Of a stretch of 64,000 bases of DNA, positions 33,521-45,536 are shown in pieces; position 1 is the first letter of the stretch, and the number at the start of each line of letters is the position of its first letter. Source of the DNA: Paenibacillus rigui. Its GTDB lineage: Bacteria > Bacillota > Bacilli > Paenibacillales > NBRC-103111. The translations under genes were made by a program, and so were the position numbers. The DNA is taken from NCBI RefSeq assembly GCF_002234615.1, contig NZ_NMQW01000033.1, positions 1-64,000 on the forward strand, read 5' to 3'. The notes beneath the pieces are model-generated. The model saw only the letters and a program-made list of their open reading frames with translations. It ran no database searches and was not told the origin of the DNA.

Positions 33521-35200
33521 TTAATTTCTGCCGCCACCGCCGCCAGCGTTGCCGCCTGCACCGCCCGGTACACCGCCTGATGGGAAGCCCCCGGCTCCGC
33601 CTGCGCCGCCCTGCTGGAATTGCTGGCGTATTCTATCGATATCTGTCTGGGATGTGGTTTCCTTCCTCTTGGCTGCGATCAGGACTTTGTCGCCCTCCTT
33701 CAGCCCCTCGGTGACTTCAATGTACGTTTTATTGCGAATCCCTATTTTAATCTCATGCTTCTCTTCCTTCGTTCCGTCTTCCTTCACCAGCGTGACATAG
33801 CGCTTGCCCTGCTGCTGCTGAAGCGCTTCGAGAGGGAGAAGCACGATATCCTTCTTGTCCTGAATGATGATTTCGGCTGTGGCTGTCATTCCGTTGCGCA
33901 GCTGGCCGTCATTTTTCACGGAAATACCGACATCAAAGAAGGTGACGCCGTTGGTCGTCGTACCTACGGTCGATACCTGGTTGACTTCACCCTGGTATAC
34001 TTTGTTCGAGATGGAATCGACCTTCACCGTCGCTTTCATGCCAACCTTCACGTTCGTTAAGTCAAGCTCGTCAACCTGAACAGGCAGCTGCATATAATCA
34101 AGACTGGCGACCGCCCCGAGCTGAGTCTGGGCTTCGATTTTGGATCCGGCCGGATAGCTGGCCAAGACGTTCGTTTTCTTATTGGCAAAGTCCGTGGAGA
34201 ACACGCCGTCGAATGGCGCCGTAACCGTCAACTGCTTCAGCTTATCCTGATAATCGTTGATCGTGATTTTCTGCTTTTCGATCGCCGCCTGCTTGTTCAA
34301 AATATCGTTTTGCAGCGTATCGTTAGTAATGGATACCAGCAGCTCGCCTTTGTTGATGTAATTGCCTGTTTTGATATTCACGTCGCGGATCGTGCCGCTT
34401 GCTGCGGACAACACGGTTTCGATCTTGTTAAAATCAAGCACGCCTTTATCGGTGGATTGGGCGGTTCTGCCTCCGAGGGAGACGCTGCCCTTTACCTTCA
34501 TGCCTGCGTTCAAGGTGCCGTCGTTCTTCACGTTAATCTCGACGTCGAGCAGCTTCGAGCCGCTTGCATCCCCTTTGGGCTGCTGACTGACCGAGACAAC
34601 AGTGGCGGTTTTGGTGAGATTGAAGCCATCTACGGTGACATCCATCGCATCGCCTTTTTTCAGCTGCACTGCATCCTCTAATAAGAACGGCAGCTTCGTG
34701 GTCATCGAGGTGAGATCGGAGATGGTGCCGATGCGGCCATTTTTGCTGATACTGGAACCGGTGTCCAGGTTGGAGGCGAGCGTCAGCGTACCGCTGATTG
34801 GGGCATATACATTCAGGTTATTTTGCTGGTCCCGTAAATCGGACAAGTCTTTTTCCTGCTGTGTTAAAGTCACCTGGGCATCCTGCAGGTTAGCCTCGAG
34901 GCTCAAATCGGAGATTTCGAACAGCACGTCCCCTTTTTTCACCTCTTGATTTCTCGTTAAATTCATCGTCTTGATGGTACCGTCTACCGGGGCGATAATA
35001 TTTTGAATATCCCGTGCTTCGAATTGAGAAGTTCCAGATACCGAGGAAGTGATAGCTCCTTTTTTGATCGTCGAAACATTCTCCTGAGCGGTGGCTGCGG
35101 GCTTCTTCGCTTGTTGAGAGTAGTAATAGTAGGAACCGCCGCCCACTACAGCCAGCCCAATAACAACAGCTATCCATTTTTTGCTGCGTTGCAATACCAT
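33521..35200 (-). CDS. HlyD/MacA-type efflux adaptor
   Basis: A 559-residue membrane-anchored adaptor with an N-terminal TM helix (about 7-26), a split biotinyl-lipoyl domain, a beta-barrel, and a short coiled coil (LQDAQVTLTQQEKDLSDLRDQQ). A second lipoyl-barrel unit lies at about 270-480. The tail is very Gly-rich (QQGGAGGAGGFPSGG and onward). The duplicated lipoyl/barrel layout is longer than single-unit MacA (about 370) and resembles YknX/YvrP-type Gram-positive adaptors. The start is the ATG at 35200 after GAAAGGAG. First gene of the four-gene operon. Confidence 0.88.
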   Translation of the reverse strand: MVLQRSKKWIAVVIGLAVVGGGSYYYYSQQAKKPAATAQENVSTIKKGAITSSVSGTSQFEARDIQNIIAPVDGTIKTMNLTRNQEVKKGDVLFEISDLSLEANLQDAQVTLTQQEKDLSDLRDQQNNLNVYAPISGTLTLASNLDTGSSISKNGRIGTISDLTSMTTKLPFLLEDAVQLKKGDAMDVTVDGFNLTKTATVVSVSQQPKGDASGSKLLDVEINVKNDGTLNAGMKVKGSVSLGGRTAQSTDKGVLDFNKIETVLSAASGTIRDVNIKTGNYINKGELLVSITNDTLQNDILNKQAAIEKQKITINDYQDKLKQLTVTAPFDGVFSTDFANKKTNVLASYPAGSKIEAQTQLGAVASLDYMQLPVQVDELDLTNVKVGMKATVKVDSISNKVYQGEVNQVSTVGTTTNGVTFFDVGISVKNDGQLRNGMTATAEIIIQDKKDIVLLPLEALQQQQGKRYVTLVKEDGTKEEKHEIKIGIRNKTYIEVTEGLKEGDKVLIAAKRKETTSQTDIDRIRQQFQQGGAGGAGGFPSGGVPGGAGGNAGGGGGRN

Positions 35201-35370
35201 TCGTGCTTCTCCTTTCCGACATTTCAACTTCTTCTTGCTGTGGTTTAACTTTAGCAACGGTTTGTGAATTAAGTGTGAAATTAAACTTAAGAGACCATGA
35301 ATACGAGCGAAAAAAAGGGGAATGGTGCCGATGCTGCCCGTTTATCCAACATAATTGGCCATTTGAACGC

Positions 35371-35417
35371 AAAAAAACGGTCTATGCTCGCCCACTCGCG
35401 AAATAGAACCGTTTTTA
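35371..35417. terminator. terminator after the glycosyltransferase gene
   Basis: AAAAACGGTCTAT (35373-35385) pairs with ATAGAACCGTTTTT (35403-35416) with a one-base bulge. Read on the minus strand it ends in a run of T. Confidence 0.85.
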
Positions 35418-35428
35418 GGTGATTTAGC

Positions 35429-36154
35429 TTAATCTGCTTTCTTTTTGGAATATTTCTTTTTCACTCTTTTTTTGAAATGCTCCGTTTTTGCGACAATTTT
35501 GGCATTGCTCTTGAGCAGCCTGCTGTCTTTAATTTTCCATGTATGATTTTTTTTACTCTTTCTACGGATCGCCACATAGTTGTACTTGTCTCCAGAGTAA
35601 ATATTGAATCCTTTCTCCCGGCTTTGTCTTAAAAAACGAACGTCAGTCCCCGATTTCAGTCGCTTGGAGAAAGGGACCTTTTTGGCGACCCTTTTTTTGA
35701 AAAATAACGTCCCACCCGCCACATGGCGAGCCATCCGGTTTTGACGCTTCGGATTCATAAGCAGCAGCAGCTTGCGGCTTTCCAAATACATGTAAAATGT
35801 CCTTTTGCCGACAATGGAGGCGCCGGATTTCTTCATTGCGCGGACCATGCCCCGAATGTAGCTGGACGCATAATAATCGTCGTCATCAAACTTGGCGATC
35901 GTTTTGTATTTGGCCTTGCGGATCCCGTAGTTCAGGCAGGAGCCCAAATTTTTATGCTCAGGTACTTGATAGACCGAGATGCTTTCATCTTCTTCCGTTT
36001 TTTCGCGGTAGGTTTCTAATTTCATATCGTCCCGATTGAGGACAACAATCAACTCTTTTTTCTTCCAATTTTGCCTATGATAATTTTTTAATAATCGTTT
36101 GAAGAAGTGCGGGCGGTTTGTACAAGCCACTATCGAGACGCCCTGCTTCGGCAT
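35429..36154 (-). CDS. family 2-like glycosyltransferase
   Basis: A 241-residue GT-A type transferase. It starts GVSIVACTNRP and has LIVVLNRDD in the second strand, the nucleotide/metal DxD region in KFDDDDYY at about residues 93-100, then GGTLFFKKRVA and GTDVRFL in the acceptor part. There is no TM segment. The last 30 residues are strongly basic (HFKKRVKKKYSKKKAD), perhaps for membrane-surface binding. The start at 36154 is best spaced from GGAAAGGA. Divergent from the UDP-sugar dehydrogenase at 36353, suggesting a wall or capsule polysaccharide role. Confidence 0.8.
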   Translation of the reverse strand: MPKQGVSIVACTNRPHFFKRLLKNYHRQNWKKKELIVVLNRDDMKLETYREKTEEDESISVYQVPEHKNLGSCLNYGIRKAKYKTIAKFDDDDYYASSYIRGMVRAMKKSGASIVGKRTFYMYLESRKLLLLMNPKRQNRMARHVAGGTLFFKKRVAKKVPFSKRLKSGTDVRFLRQSREKGFNIYSGDKYNYVAIRRKSKKNHTWKIKDSRLLKSNAKIVAKTEHFKKRVKKKYSKKKAD

Positions 36155-36352
36155 CTTCATCATTCCTTTCCAGACTGAAGTACTACTATCACATTATGAC
36201 AGGTGCAAACAAGCAGGAACGGCATCTATCCCATCGTGACAAATATAGGAATAAGCAAAAGTTCTTAGAAAGATAGGACATGCGACGTGCCTCTTTATCG
36301 GAATCTCTAATATATTAATCAAGTAAATCATCTTGTAAAGGCAGGGATAGGG

Positions 36353-37678
36353 ATGAGTAGTAGGATAGGAAACCAGAATCAACGCCGTTCTCGTTCCGTC
36401 GCCGTGGTGGGTTTGGGTTATGTCGGGCTTCCGCTGGCGATCGCTTTCGTCCATAAAGGCTTTGTTATCAAAGGGATAGATGTCAATGCAGGGAAAAACC
36501 AGCTGTTGAACAAAGGAAAGAGCCCTTTGCCGCATGTGCGGGATGAGGAGGTTGAGGCCGTCGTAAGGTCCCATAGATTCGTAGCATCAGAGGATTTCTC
36601 CGAGATCGAAGCAGCAGACTCTATCATTATATGTGTCCCTACACCGTTGACCCGCCAGCATACGCCGGATTTGAGCTATTTGCTTGAGACATGCAGCATG
36701 ATGGGGCCTCATCTGCAAAAAGGTCAAACGATTATTCTCGAGAGCTCCACGTACCCGGGCACAACGAGAGAGGTCATGCAGCCCATGCTTGAAAAATACG
36801 GCTTTACCGTAGGGCAAGATTTATTCCTCGGCTACTCGCCGGAGCGGATCGATCCCGGGAATCAGCAGTTCACCGTCGAGCAAATTCCGAAAGTCATCAG
36901 CGGCGTTACGCCGGAGTGCCGGGACCGGGTGGAGCGGCTGTACAGCCAGGTATTTGAAAAAGTGGTTCCCACCTCATCAACCGATGCGGCCGAAGCCGCC
37001 AAAATTTTGGAGAACAGCTACCGCCTCATTAACATTTCTTTCATTAATGAATTCGCCCAAATATGCGACCGCCTGCAGATCGACGTCTGGGAAGTCATCG
37101 CTGCGGCGAGCACGAAGCCGTTCGGCTTCAGTCCCTTTTATCCCGGGCCTGGTATTGGGGGACACTGTATCCCTGTCGATCCGTTATATTTGCAGTGGAA
37201 GGCGCAGGAGGAAGGGATGGAAAGCCGGATGATCGGATTGGCGCACCGGATTAATCTGGAAATGCCGGCGTATGTGGTCCGCGCTATGAAACGGATTTTA
37301 TCTGAAAAAAGACCTCTTCGTGGGGCATCCATTCTGGTCTATGGAATCACCTACAAAAAAGATACGAATGATGTCAGGGAATCAACGGCCATCGAGCTGA
37401 TCGAGCGGCTGCTGGAGGAAGGGGCGGCAGTGAGCTATCACGATCCTTACGTGCCTGAGCTAAGGCTGGATGGAGGGACGATGCTGCAGAGCACAGCATT
37501 GACAGAGGAGGTGCTGGCCACGGCCGACTGCATCGTTCTGCATACGGATCATCGCCAAATGCCGCTGCAGATGATGGCGGATCATGCGAAGGTCATTTTC
37601 GATACTCGCAATGTGACGGGCCGGGTGAAAGGCAGCGCCGAGATGCATCGGTTAGGCGCGGGGGAAGCCGGGCTGTAA
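36353..37678 (+). CDS. UDP-N-acetylhexosamine/UDP-glucose-type 6-dehydrogenase
   Basis: A 441-residue NAD-dependent sugar-nucleotide dehydrogenase. The N-terminal Rossmann domain has AVVGLGYVGLPLA. The PTPL and ESSTYPGTT motifs follow, then GYSPERIDPGN. The central helix contains KILENSYRLINISFINE. The catalytic Cys is in GPGIGGHCIPVDP. The C-terminal domain has YGITYKKDTNDVRES. The GYSPERIDPGN and GGHCIPVDP forms fit the UDP-GlcNAc/ManNAc (WbpA/WecC) branch better than UDP-glucose dehydrogenase, but substrate is not certain. It supplies a uronic acid sugar nucleotide for polysaccharide synthesis. Confidence 0.9.
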   Translation: MSSRIGNQNQRRSRSVAVVGLGYVGLPLAIAFVHKGFVIKGIDVNAGKNQLLNKGKSPLPHVRDEEVEAVVRSHRFVASEDFSEIEAADSIIICVPTPLTRQHTPDLSYLLETCSMMGPHLQKGQTIILESSTYPGTTREVMQPMLEKYGFTVGQDLFLGYSPERIDPGNQQFTVEQIPKVISGVTPECRDRVERLYSQVFEKVVPTSSTDAAEAAKILENSYRLINISFINEFAQICDRLQIDVWEVIAAASTKPFGFSPFYPGPGIGGHCIPVDPLYLQWKAQEEGMESRMIGLAHRINLEMPAYVVRAMKRILSEKRPLRGASILVYGITYKKDTNDVRESTAIELIERLLEEGAAVSYHDPYVPELRLDGGTMLQSTALTEEVLATADCIVLHTDHRQMPLQMMADHAKVIFDTRNVTGRVKGSAEMHRLGAGEAGL

Positions 37679-37694
37679 GCTCTATGGGAAAAAG

Positions 37695-37738
37695 AAAATC
37701 GACCGCATGCTCAGGTTAAGAGCTGCGGTCGATTTGTT
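37695..37738. terminator. bidirectional terminator
   Basis: AAATCGACCGCA (37696-37707) pairs with TGCGGTCGATTT (37724-37735) between convergent genes. Confidence 0.8.
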
Positions 37739-37758
37739 AATCCAAGCACAAGGGGAAT

Positions 37759-38844
37759 TTAAGCTTGAGCGAACAGCTTCTTCAAATTCTCTTCGAAAGG
37801 AGCTTGAATAATCCCCTTCTCCGTAATGATTGCTGTCACATATTCATTCGGCGTCACGTCGAAGGCCGGGTTGTATACCTTGATGCCCTGAGGCGCGGTT
37901 CGTTTGCCGAAGCCTTGGGTAATTTCATCCTCGTGACGCTCCTCGATCGGAATGTCCCCGCCTGTCGGTGTATTCATATCGATCGTAGAAATAGGGCACG
38001 CCACGTAGAACGGAATGCCGTGGGCTTTCGCCAATACGGCCACGCTATAGGTGCCGATTTTGTTCGCCACATCGCCGTTGGCCGCCACGCGGTCGGTACC
38101 GACGATGACCGCCTGCACCCAGCCTTTGCTCATGACCGCGCCGGCCATATTGTCGCAAATCAGCGTCACGTCGACGCCGGCCTGCTGCAGCTCGAACGCC
38201 GTCAGCCGGGCGCCCTGCAGCACCGGACGCGTCTCGTCGGCATACACCTTCAGGTGCATGCCGCGCTCCAGCGCCAGGTACATGGGCGCCAGCGCCGTGC
38301 CGTAGCGTGCCGTGGCGAGGCCGCCGGCGTTGCAGTGCGTGAGGACGCCCATGCCGTCCTCGAACAAGGATAGCCCATGCTCGCCAATGAGGCGGCACGT
38401 CTCTTCATCTTCGCTCTGGATGAGCTTCGCTTCATCCAGCAGCACCTGCTTCATCGCTTCCGGCTCACCGCCCTCGGAAGCGAGCTCTTGGGCGCGCTGC
38501 TTCATCCGGTCCAGCGCCCAGAACAAATTCACCGCCGTCGGGCGGGACGTCGCCAAATAATCGCACTGCTTGACCGTTTCCTCAAGCAGCTGCTCCCGGC
38601 CGCCGCTCGCGTCTCGCACGCCGAGGTACACGCCGAACGCCGCCGAGATGCCGATTGCCGGCGCTCCGCGTACGGCCAACTGCTTGATTGCGTCCCACAC
38701 CTGCTCCGAGGTGACGAGGGGCAGATAAATAATTTCGTCCGGCAGCAGCCGCTGATCCAGCAGGTCCAGCCGGTTATCGGCCGAATTCCAACGTACGGAT
38801 TGCAGCCAATCGGCGGCTTCCGTTTGATTTTCGATTGTACTCAT
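37759..38844 (-). CDS. mtnA: methylthioribose-1-phosphate isomerase
   Basis: A 361-residue isomerase of the MtnA/eIF2B-alpha family. Family landmarks are [45 protein letters not shown] (catalytic Cys), [16 protein letters not shown], and [19 protein letters not shown] (catalytic Asp). It converts methylthioribose-1-phosphate to methylthioribulose-1-phosphate in methionine salvage. Second gene of the mtnKA pair. Nucleotides 38100-38650 are clearly more GC-rich than the flanks. Confidence 0.96.
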   Translation of the reverse strand: MSTIENQTEAADWLQSVRWNSADNRLDLLDQRLLPDEIIYLPLVTSEQVWDAIKQLAVRGAPAIGISAAFGVYLGVRDASGGREQLLEETVKQCDYLATSRPTAVNLFWALDRMKQRAQELASEGGEPEAMKQVLLDEAKLIQSEDEETCRLIGEHGLSLFEDGMGVLTHCNAGGLATARYGTALAPMYLALERGMHLKVYADETRPVLQGARLTAFELQQAGVDVTLICDNMAGAVMSKGWVQAVIVGTDRVAANGDVANKIGTYSVAVLAKAHGIPFYVACPISTIDMNTPTGGDIPIEERHEDEITQGFGKRTAPQGIKVYNPAFDVTPNEYVTAIITEKGIIQAPFEENLKKLFAQA

Positions 38845-38871
38845 GAGGTATGCTCTCCTTTGTTTAAGAAA

Positions 38872-38895
38872 GAAGCCCGCATGCGGGCCGGCTTC
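38872..38895. other. palindromic hairpin between mtnK and mtnA
   Basis: GCCCGCATGCGGGC (38875-38888) is a perfect palindrome, extended by GAAGCC/GGCTTC. No T tract follows on the minus strand, so mRNA stabilisation or processing is more likely than termination. Confidence 0.45.
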
Positions 38896-38959
38896 CTGCT
38901 ACCTTGGTCTGGTAGGCTTGGTTTGTGTAAATCTTATATAATCCGCCGGTGGGAGTCGT

Positions 38960-40165
38960 TTAGCGAACCGCTTTGACCGCAATGTCCAGCAGCTCGTCGA
39001 TGGAATTCGCCTGACGGTGGTATTTGATCAAGCCGGTGCCGATCTGCAAAGCGATCCGTTGAGCCCGTTCCTTTGCTGCGGCATCCTCCAGCTTGTTGAT
39101 GTCAGCCACTTGAGCCAGGCCGTGGACGCGGCGAACCGTTTTGCTTCCGGTATAGCCGAAGGTATCACGCAGAACCTGCTGCATATACCAATCCTGGTAG
39201 CCCGGCGTTTGGAACATCCGGTCGGTGCCGTGCTCATTCCACAAAGAACGGAATTCACGCTCGAACGTTTCCCATACCTCACGGATGGTGCCGAGAAGAT
39301 AGGAACGGTAGTCCTCGCGGGACGCCGCATCCTTGCTCCAGCCTTCCTGAGCGGCGAAATTCAACAGCAGGTTCGCAAAAACCGCACCGATATCGAAGCC
39401 GATCGGGCCGTAATAAGCGAATTCAGGATCGATGACCTTGGTGGAATCCGGTTTGATGAAAATACTGCCGGTGTGCAAATCGCCATGCAGCAGCGCTTGC
39501 GCTTTTGTCAAAAATCCGGTGCGCAAAATCGCGACTTCCAGCTTCAGCTCATTATCGTTCCATAACGCTTCCACCGCATCGCGGATAGCGGGAGGAATAT
39601 CATTCGTGTCCGCATCGCGGTAAGGATCGTCGAAGATCAGCTCTTCGGTTATTTTGCACAGCTCAGGATTAATGAACTGCTTCACGCGCAGCTTCTTTTC
39701 CTGCTGGTTCATGCCGAGGTCCGAAGTGAAGAACATCGTATGGGCGAGGAAGCGGCCGATGTGGCCTGCGAACAGAGGGTATCTGTTTCCTTCCATTAAG
39801 CCGCGGCGCATAATGATATGGTCACTCAAGTCTTCCATCCCTGTAAGAGCAAGCTCTTTATCATATACGAACACGTGAGGAACCAGGTCAGGGCAGAGAG
39901 ATTCCTGGATCATCAGCGCTTCGCTTTCGATGCGGGCACGGTCCAATGTCAAAGGCCAGGATTCACCGACAACCTTGGCATAGGGGAGCGCCTGCTTTAA
40001 AATAACGCTTTTGCCTGTGGACGGCTCCGTAATATGAAATACTAGATTTAAATTGCCGTCCCCGATTTCACGGCTTGTCAGCTCACTGCCCGGTGTGAAC
40101 AGATTGGGAATACCCCGCGCATATTCGACTGCTTCGGCTTCGCTCAAAGCATGATAACTAGACAT
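38960..40165 (-). CDS. mtnK: methylthioribose kinase
   Basis: A 401-residue kinase of the aminoglycoside phosphotransferase-like fold. Landmarks are GDGNLNLVFHI (glycine-rich loop), VILKQALPY (ATP Lys), LLHGDLHTGSIF (catalytic loop HGDLH) and VIDPEFAYYGPIGFD (metal-binding DPE in place of DFG). It phosphorylates methylthioribose. The start is the ATG at 40165 with GGGAGG upstream. Other salvage genes (mtnW, X, B, D, E) are not in the window. I looked for an S-box leader, as seen before Bacillus mtnKA, and found none. Confidence 0.95.
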   Translation of the reverse strand: MSSYHALSEAEAVEYARGIPNLFTPGSELTSREIGDGNLNLVFHITEPSTGKSVILKQALPYAKVVGESWPLTLDRARIESEALMIQESLCPDLVPHVFVYDKELALTGMEDLSDHIIMRRGLMEGNRYPLFAGHIGRFLAHTMFFTSDLGMNQQEKKLRVKQFINPELCKITEELIFDDPYRDADTNDIPPAIRDAVEALWNDNELKLEVAILRTGFLTKAQALLHGDLHTGSIFIKPDSTKVIDPEFAYYGPIGFDIGAVFANLLLNFAAQEGWSKDAASREDYRSYLLGTIREVWETFEREFRSLWNEHGTDRMFQTPGYQDWYMQQVLRDTFGYTGSKTVRRVHGLAQVADINKLEDAAAKERAQRIALQIGTGLIKYHRQANSIDELLDIAVKAVR

Positions 40166-40206
40166 AAGAATGATATCCTCCCTTTTCCGATAAACTATCA
40201 TTCCAT

Positions 40207-40234
40207 AGTATAGCAAATTGTGAGCGGCGGGCAA
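40207..40234 (-). promoter_or_regulatory. predicted sigma-A promoter of mtnKA
   Basis: Read on the minus strand: -35 TTGCCC (40229-40234), 16-bp spacer, -10 TATACT (40207-40212), about 42 bp before the mtnK start. Confidence 0.6.
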
Positions 40235-40374
40235 AGAGGGCTTGCAGAACAGGGCTTCAGCCCAAAGAAATGCATTCCGGATTTACAAAAACTTCATCCT
40301 CCGATAATATCCCGGTGATGCTCCGCAGGTAAACTTAGATCTAGAAGCGATACCTTATAGGAGGTTTTCTGGAC

Positions 40375-40545
40375 ATGAACCTTGGGCTCAAATTATTGTT
40401 TGCCGCCGCGGCGTTTGGAATTATTTTAACGCTCGGTGTCCAATCGGAAGAAAACCAGACGGTCGTAAGCTCCAATCCTATGAAAGCGAACCAACAGCAA
40501 TATGAGCGGATTCAGGCAGCTAATTTATATGTAAGCGGAAAATAA
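40375..40545 (+). CDS. small exported or membrane-anchored protein, 56 aa
   Basis: Starts MNLGLKLLFAAAAFGIILTLGVQ, a single hydrophobic helix, followed by a polar tail rich in Gln and Asn ending in NLYVSGK. A perfect TAGGAGG lies upstream. It is divergent from mtnK and followed by a strong terminator, so it is a stand-alone gene. A small sporulation or envelope peptide is plausible, but I do not recognise it. Confidence 0.7.
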   Translation: MNLGLKLLFAAAAFGIILTLGVQSEENQTVVSSNPMKANQQQYERIQAANLYVSGK

Positions 40546-40564
40546 AAGTCAATTATGTAGGTAG

Positions 40565-40597
40565 AGAGGGAGGGCGCAACGCCTTCCCTCTTTTTGT
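40565..40597 (+). terminator. bidirectional terminator between two small genes
   Basis: A 12-bp stem (AGAGGGAGGGCG / CGCCTTCCCTCT, one G-T pair) with a CAA loop, then TTTTG. It lies between convergent short genes. Confidence 0.88.
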
Positions 40598-40610
40598 GAT
40601 GAAGCTGCCG

Positions 40611-40781
40611 TTAAAAGGGCTTGCGGCTGCGGTGCTCCACCAGGTCGATAGCCCCCAATACCATATGGGCAAGCCCAAAGCCTGTAACAACGGCGGCGGC
40701 CATAGGGAATTTGCCGCGCATAGCCACGCCGGAAGCGGTAACCGCGGTACCTAGAACCGTAGGAATAAGTCCTTCACGCAT
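40611..40781 (-). CDS. small two-helix membrane protein, 56 aa
   Basis: Product MREGLIPTVLGTAVTASGVAM and onward, with two hydrophobic stretches around a GKFPMA turn and a basic end (HRSRKPF). GAGGAGG sits at good spacing on the minus strand. It is convergent with the 56-aa gene at 40375. No recognised family. Confidence 0.65.
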   Translation of the reverse strand: MREGLIPTVLGTAVTASGVAMRGKFPMAAAVVTGFGLAHMVLGAIDLVEHRSRKPF

Positions 40782-40939
40782 CGATGAGTCCTCCTCGGAT
40801 AATGATGATTCGTACCCTATTAAGGTTCTGGTTTTTCAGCTGCTTTTATGCCTGCCAACAGTTGCATTTATGCTGCCAAAAAAATTATAATGGATTGTTG
40901 GTATGATGGACGCATGTTCAAGGAAAGGAAGATGGGGAA

Positions 40940-41518
40940 ATGGCCAATCAACCTGTTGCACTAAAGGAATGGGCTGTCGCAGTGGAAGCGTTACGGAGCG
41001 GGCAGCAAATTCTCATGATGCGCAAGGGCGGGATCCGGGAAGAAACCAGGGATTTTCAAGTCGAGAGCGAGAGCTTTTACTTGTTTCCGACCTATGAGCA
41101 TCAGAAGAAGCAGTGGATCAAGCCGGAGTTTCAGCATCAGCTCGATCGGACGCTCGAAGGCTGGAGCATCGAAGATACGGAAGTCACGCTGCATTGCTAT
41201 GCCGAGCTTGCGGAGGATATTCTCATCGAGGACAAGGAGCAGTTGGACAAGCTGGGGGATTTACATATTTGGACCGATACGTTTGCAGAGGAAAGATTGA
41301 AGTGGAAGCGGACGAAGCCTCTGCATCTGATGCTGCTCAGAGTGTACGAGCTGGATGAACCGGTGAAGCTTCCCATTTTATCTTCATATATTGGATGCAA
41401 GTCTTGGATTCAATTGGACACGGACGTTCTTGAGGCTGCGGGACGCAAGCCGGTCTTGGATGACGAGAGCTTTCAACGGCAAATAGAGCAAGTCCACGAA
41501 AGGCTAGGTTTAAGCTAG
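40940..41518 (+). CDS. DUF1802 family protein
   Basis: A 192-residue cytoplasmic protein. The N-terminal pattern ALKEWAVAVEALRSGQQILMMRKGGIREE followed by FYLFPTYEHQ is the DUF1802 signature. The rest (about 80-190) includes WTDTFAEERLKWK and LSSYIGCKSWIQLD. A preceding AAGGAAGATGGGG serves as ribosome binding site. Function unknown; DUF1802 proteins are sometimes suggested to be nuclease-related, which I cannot support from residues here. No operon partner. Confidence 0.85.
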   Translation: MANQPVALKEWAVAVEALRSGQQILMMRKGGIREETRDFQVESESFYLFPTYEHQKKQWIKPEFQHQLDRTLEGWSIEDTEVTLHCYAELAEDILIEDKEQLDKLGDLHIWTDTFAEERLKWKRTKPLHLMLLRVYELDEPVKLPILSSYIGCKSWIQLDTDVLEAAGRKPVLDDESFQRQIEQVHERLGLS

Positions 41519-41598
41519 GTTCGCCAGGGTAAATACTTATTATATATAAAAGTATAGAAAATGGCCGAATAGGGCTTTATTGATTTGAGTCGTTAAGA

Positions 41599-41604
41599 TA
41601 TAAT
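41599..41604 (+). promoter_or_regulatory. -10 element of the suf promoter
   Basis: Perfect TATAAT, with a weak -35 (TTTATT at 41576-41581, 17 bp). Predicted start of transcription is near 41611, inside the palindrome at 41607-41631. Confidence 0.5.
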
Positions 41605-41606
41605 AT

Positions 41607-41631
41607 ATTATCATTGATTCTCAATGATAAT
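41607..41631. promoter_or_regulatory. 25-bp palindromic operator before sufC, Fur-box-like
   Basis: Arms ATTATCATTGA and TCAATGATAAT are perfectly complementary around TTC. The right arm continues as ATGATAATCA (41624-41633), the central decamer of the classical Fur box. A related AATGATTATTA follows at 41640-41650. It lies just downstream of TATAAT, so it should work as a repressor site responding to iron or oxidative stress. Fur versus another family member is inferred. Confidence 0.65.
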
Positions 41632-41699
41632 CAGTTTAGAATGATTATTAAGTAAGAATAACAATATCTAAGAGTCATTTAAATTGGAGGAAAATAACC

Positions 41700-42530
41700 A
41701 TGGCGAATGCACCGGAGTTTATCATAGACGGTCTTAAAGCTACTGTCGAAGGCAAAGAGATTTTGAAAGGCTTGAACATCAAGATTAAGGGCGGGGAAGT
41801 TCACGCGATCATGGGACCGAACGGTACAGGGAAAAGTACGTTGGCTTCCACGATTATGGGTCACCCGAAATACGAAGTGACGGAAGGCTCCATCTCCTTG
41901 AACGGTGAAGACGTGCTGGAAATGGCAGTAGACGAAAGAGCAAGAGCCGGTCTATTCCTGGCTATGCAATATCCAAGTGAAATTACCGGTGTAACGAACG
42001 CCGACTTCCTTCGCAGTGCGATCAATGCACGCCGCGGCGAAGGCAATGAAATTTCTTTGATCAAATTCATCCGCCAAATGGAAGGCAAGATGAAAGAGCT
42101 TGAGATGAACCCTGAGTTCATGCACCGTTATTTGAACGAAGGCTTCTCCGGCGGTGAGAAGAAGCGTAATGAAATTTTGCAAATGATGCTGCTGGATCCT
42201 AGCATTGTTATTTTGGATGAAATCGACTCCGGTTTGGATATCGATGCTCTGCGTATCGTTGCTACAGGGGTTAACGCTATGCGTTCCGAGGATCGCGGCT
42301 TCTTGATTATCACTCACTATCAACGTTTGCTGAACTACATCAAGCCTGATTTCGTACACGTGATGATGCAGGGACGTATCGTGAAATCCGGCGGTCCTGA
42401 GCTTGCTGAGCGCCTGGAGAACGAAGGCTACGACTGGATCAAGGAAGAGCTTGGCATTGTTGATGAGACGGTTGGTCAAGATGAGGGAGAGTTCAAGGTT
42501 CCGATGAATACGACAGCTCCGAAATACTAA
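41700..42530 (+). CDS. sufC: SufC, Fe-S assembly ATPase
   Basis: A 276-residue ABC-type ATPase of the SUF scaffold SufBCD. Walker A is GPNGTGKST, the signature is FSGGEKKRNEILQM, Walker B is IVILDEIDSGLD, and the switch His is in ITHYQR. It carries a C-terminal extension of about 20 residues (GEFKVPMNTT) beyond the usual 255-260, absent in B. subtilis SufC as I recall it. First gene of sufCDSUB, with AATTGGAGG as ribosome binding site. Confidence 0.96.
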   Translation: MANAPEFIIDGLKATVEGKEILKGLNIKIKGGEVHAIMGPNGTGKSTLASTIMGHPKYEVTEGSISLNGEDVLEMAVDERARAGLFLAMQYPSEITGVTNADFLRSAINARRGEGNEISLIKFIRQMEGKMKELEMNPEFMHRYLNEGFSGGEKKRNEILQMMLLDPSIVILDEIDSGLDIDALRIVATGVNAMRSEDRGFLIITHYQRLLNYIKPDFVHVMMQGRIVKSGGPELAERLENEGYDWIKEELGIVDETVGQDEGEFKVPMNTTAPKY

Positions 42531-42564
42531 TAACCGCGATTACCGATAATAGGAGGAAGATTTC

Positions 42565-45510
<2,946 letters not shown>

Positions 45511-45536
45511 TATAAAGAACAAGGAAGGTGACTCTA

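Noticed and set aside
38045-38650. Horizontally acquired GC-rich block in mtnA
   Set aside because: GC is higher than in flanking DNA but mtnA is intact, full length and conserved. Similar GC-rich patches occur in lutC, so this is ordinary local variation.
40166-40374. S-box (SAM) riboswitch before mtnKA
   Set aside because: The region before mtnK on the minus strand lacks the conserved S-box core (GAGGGACTGGCC-like) and a terminator hairpin. A plain sigma-A promoter is enough.
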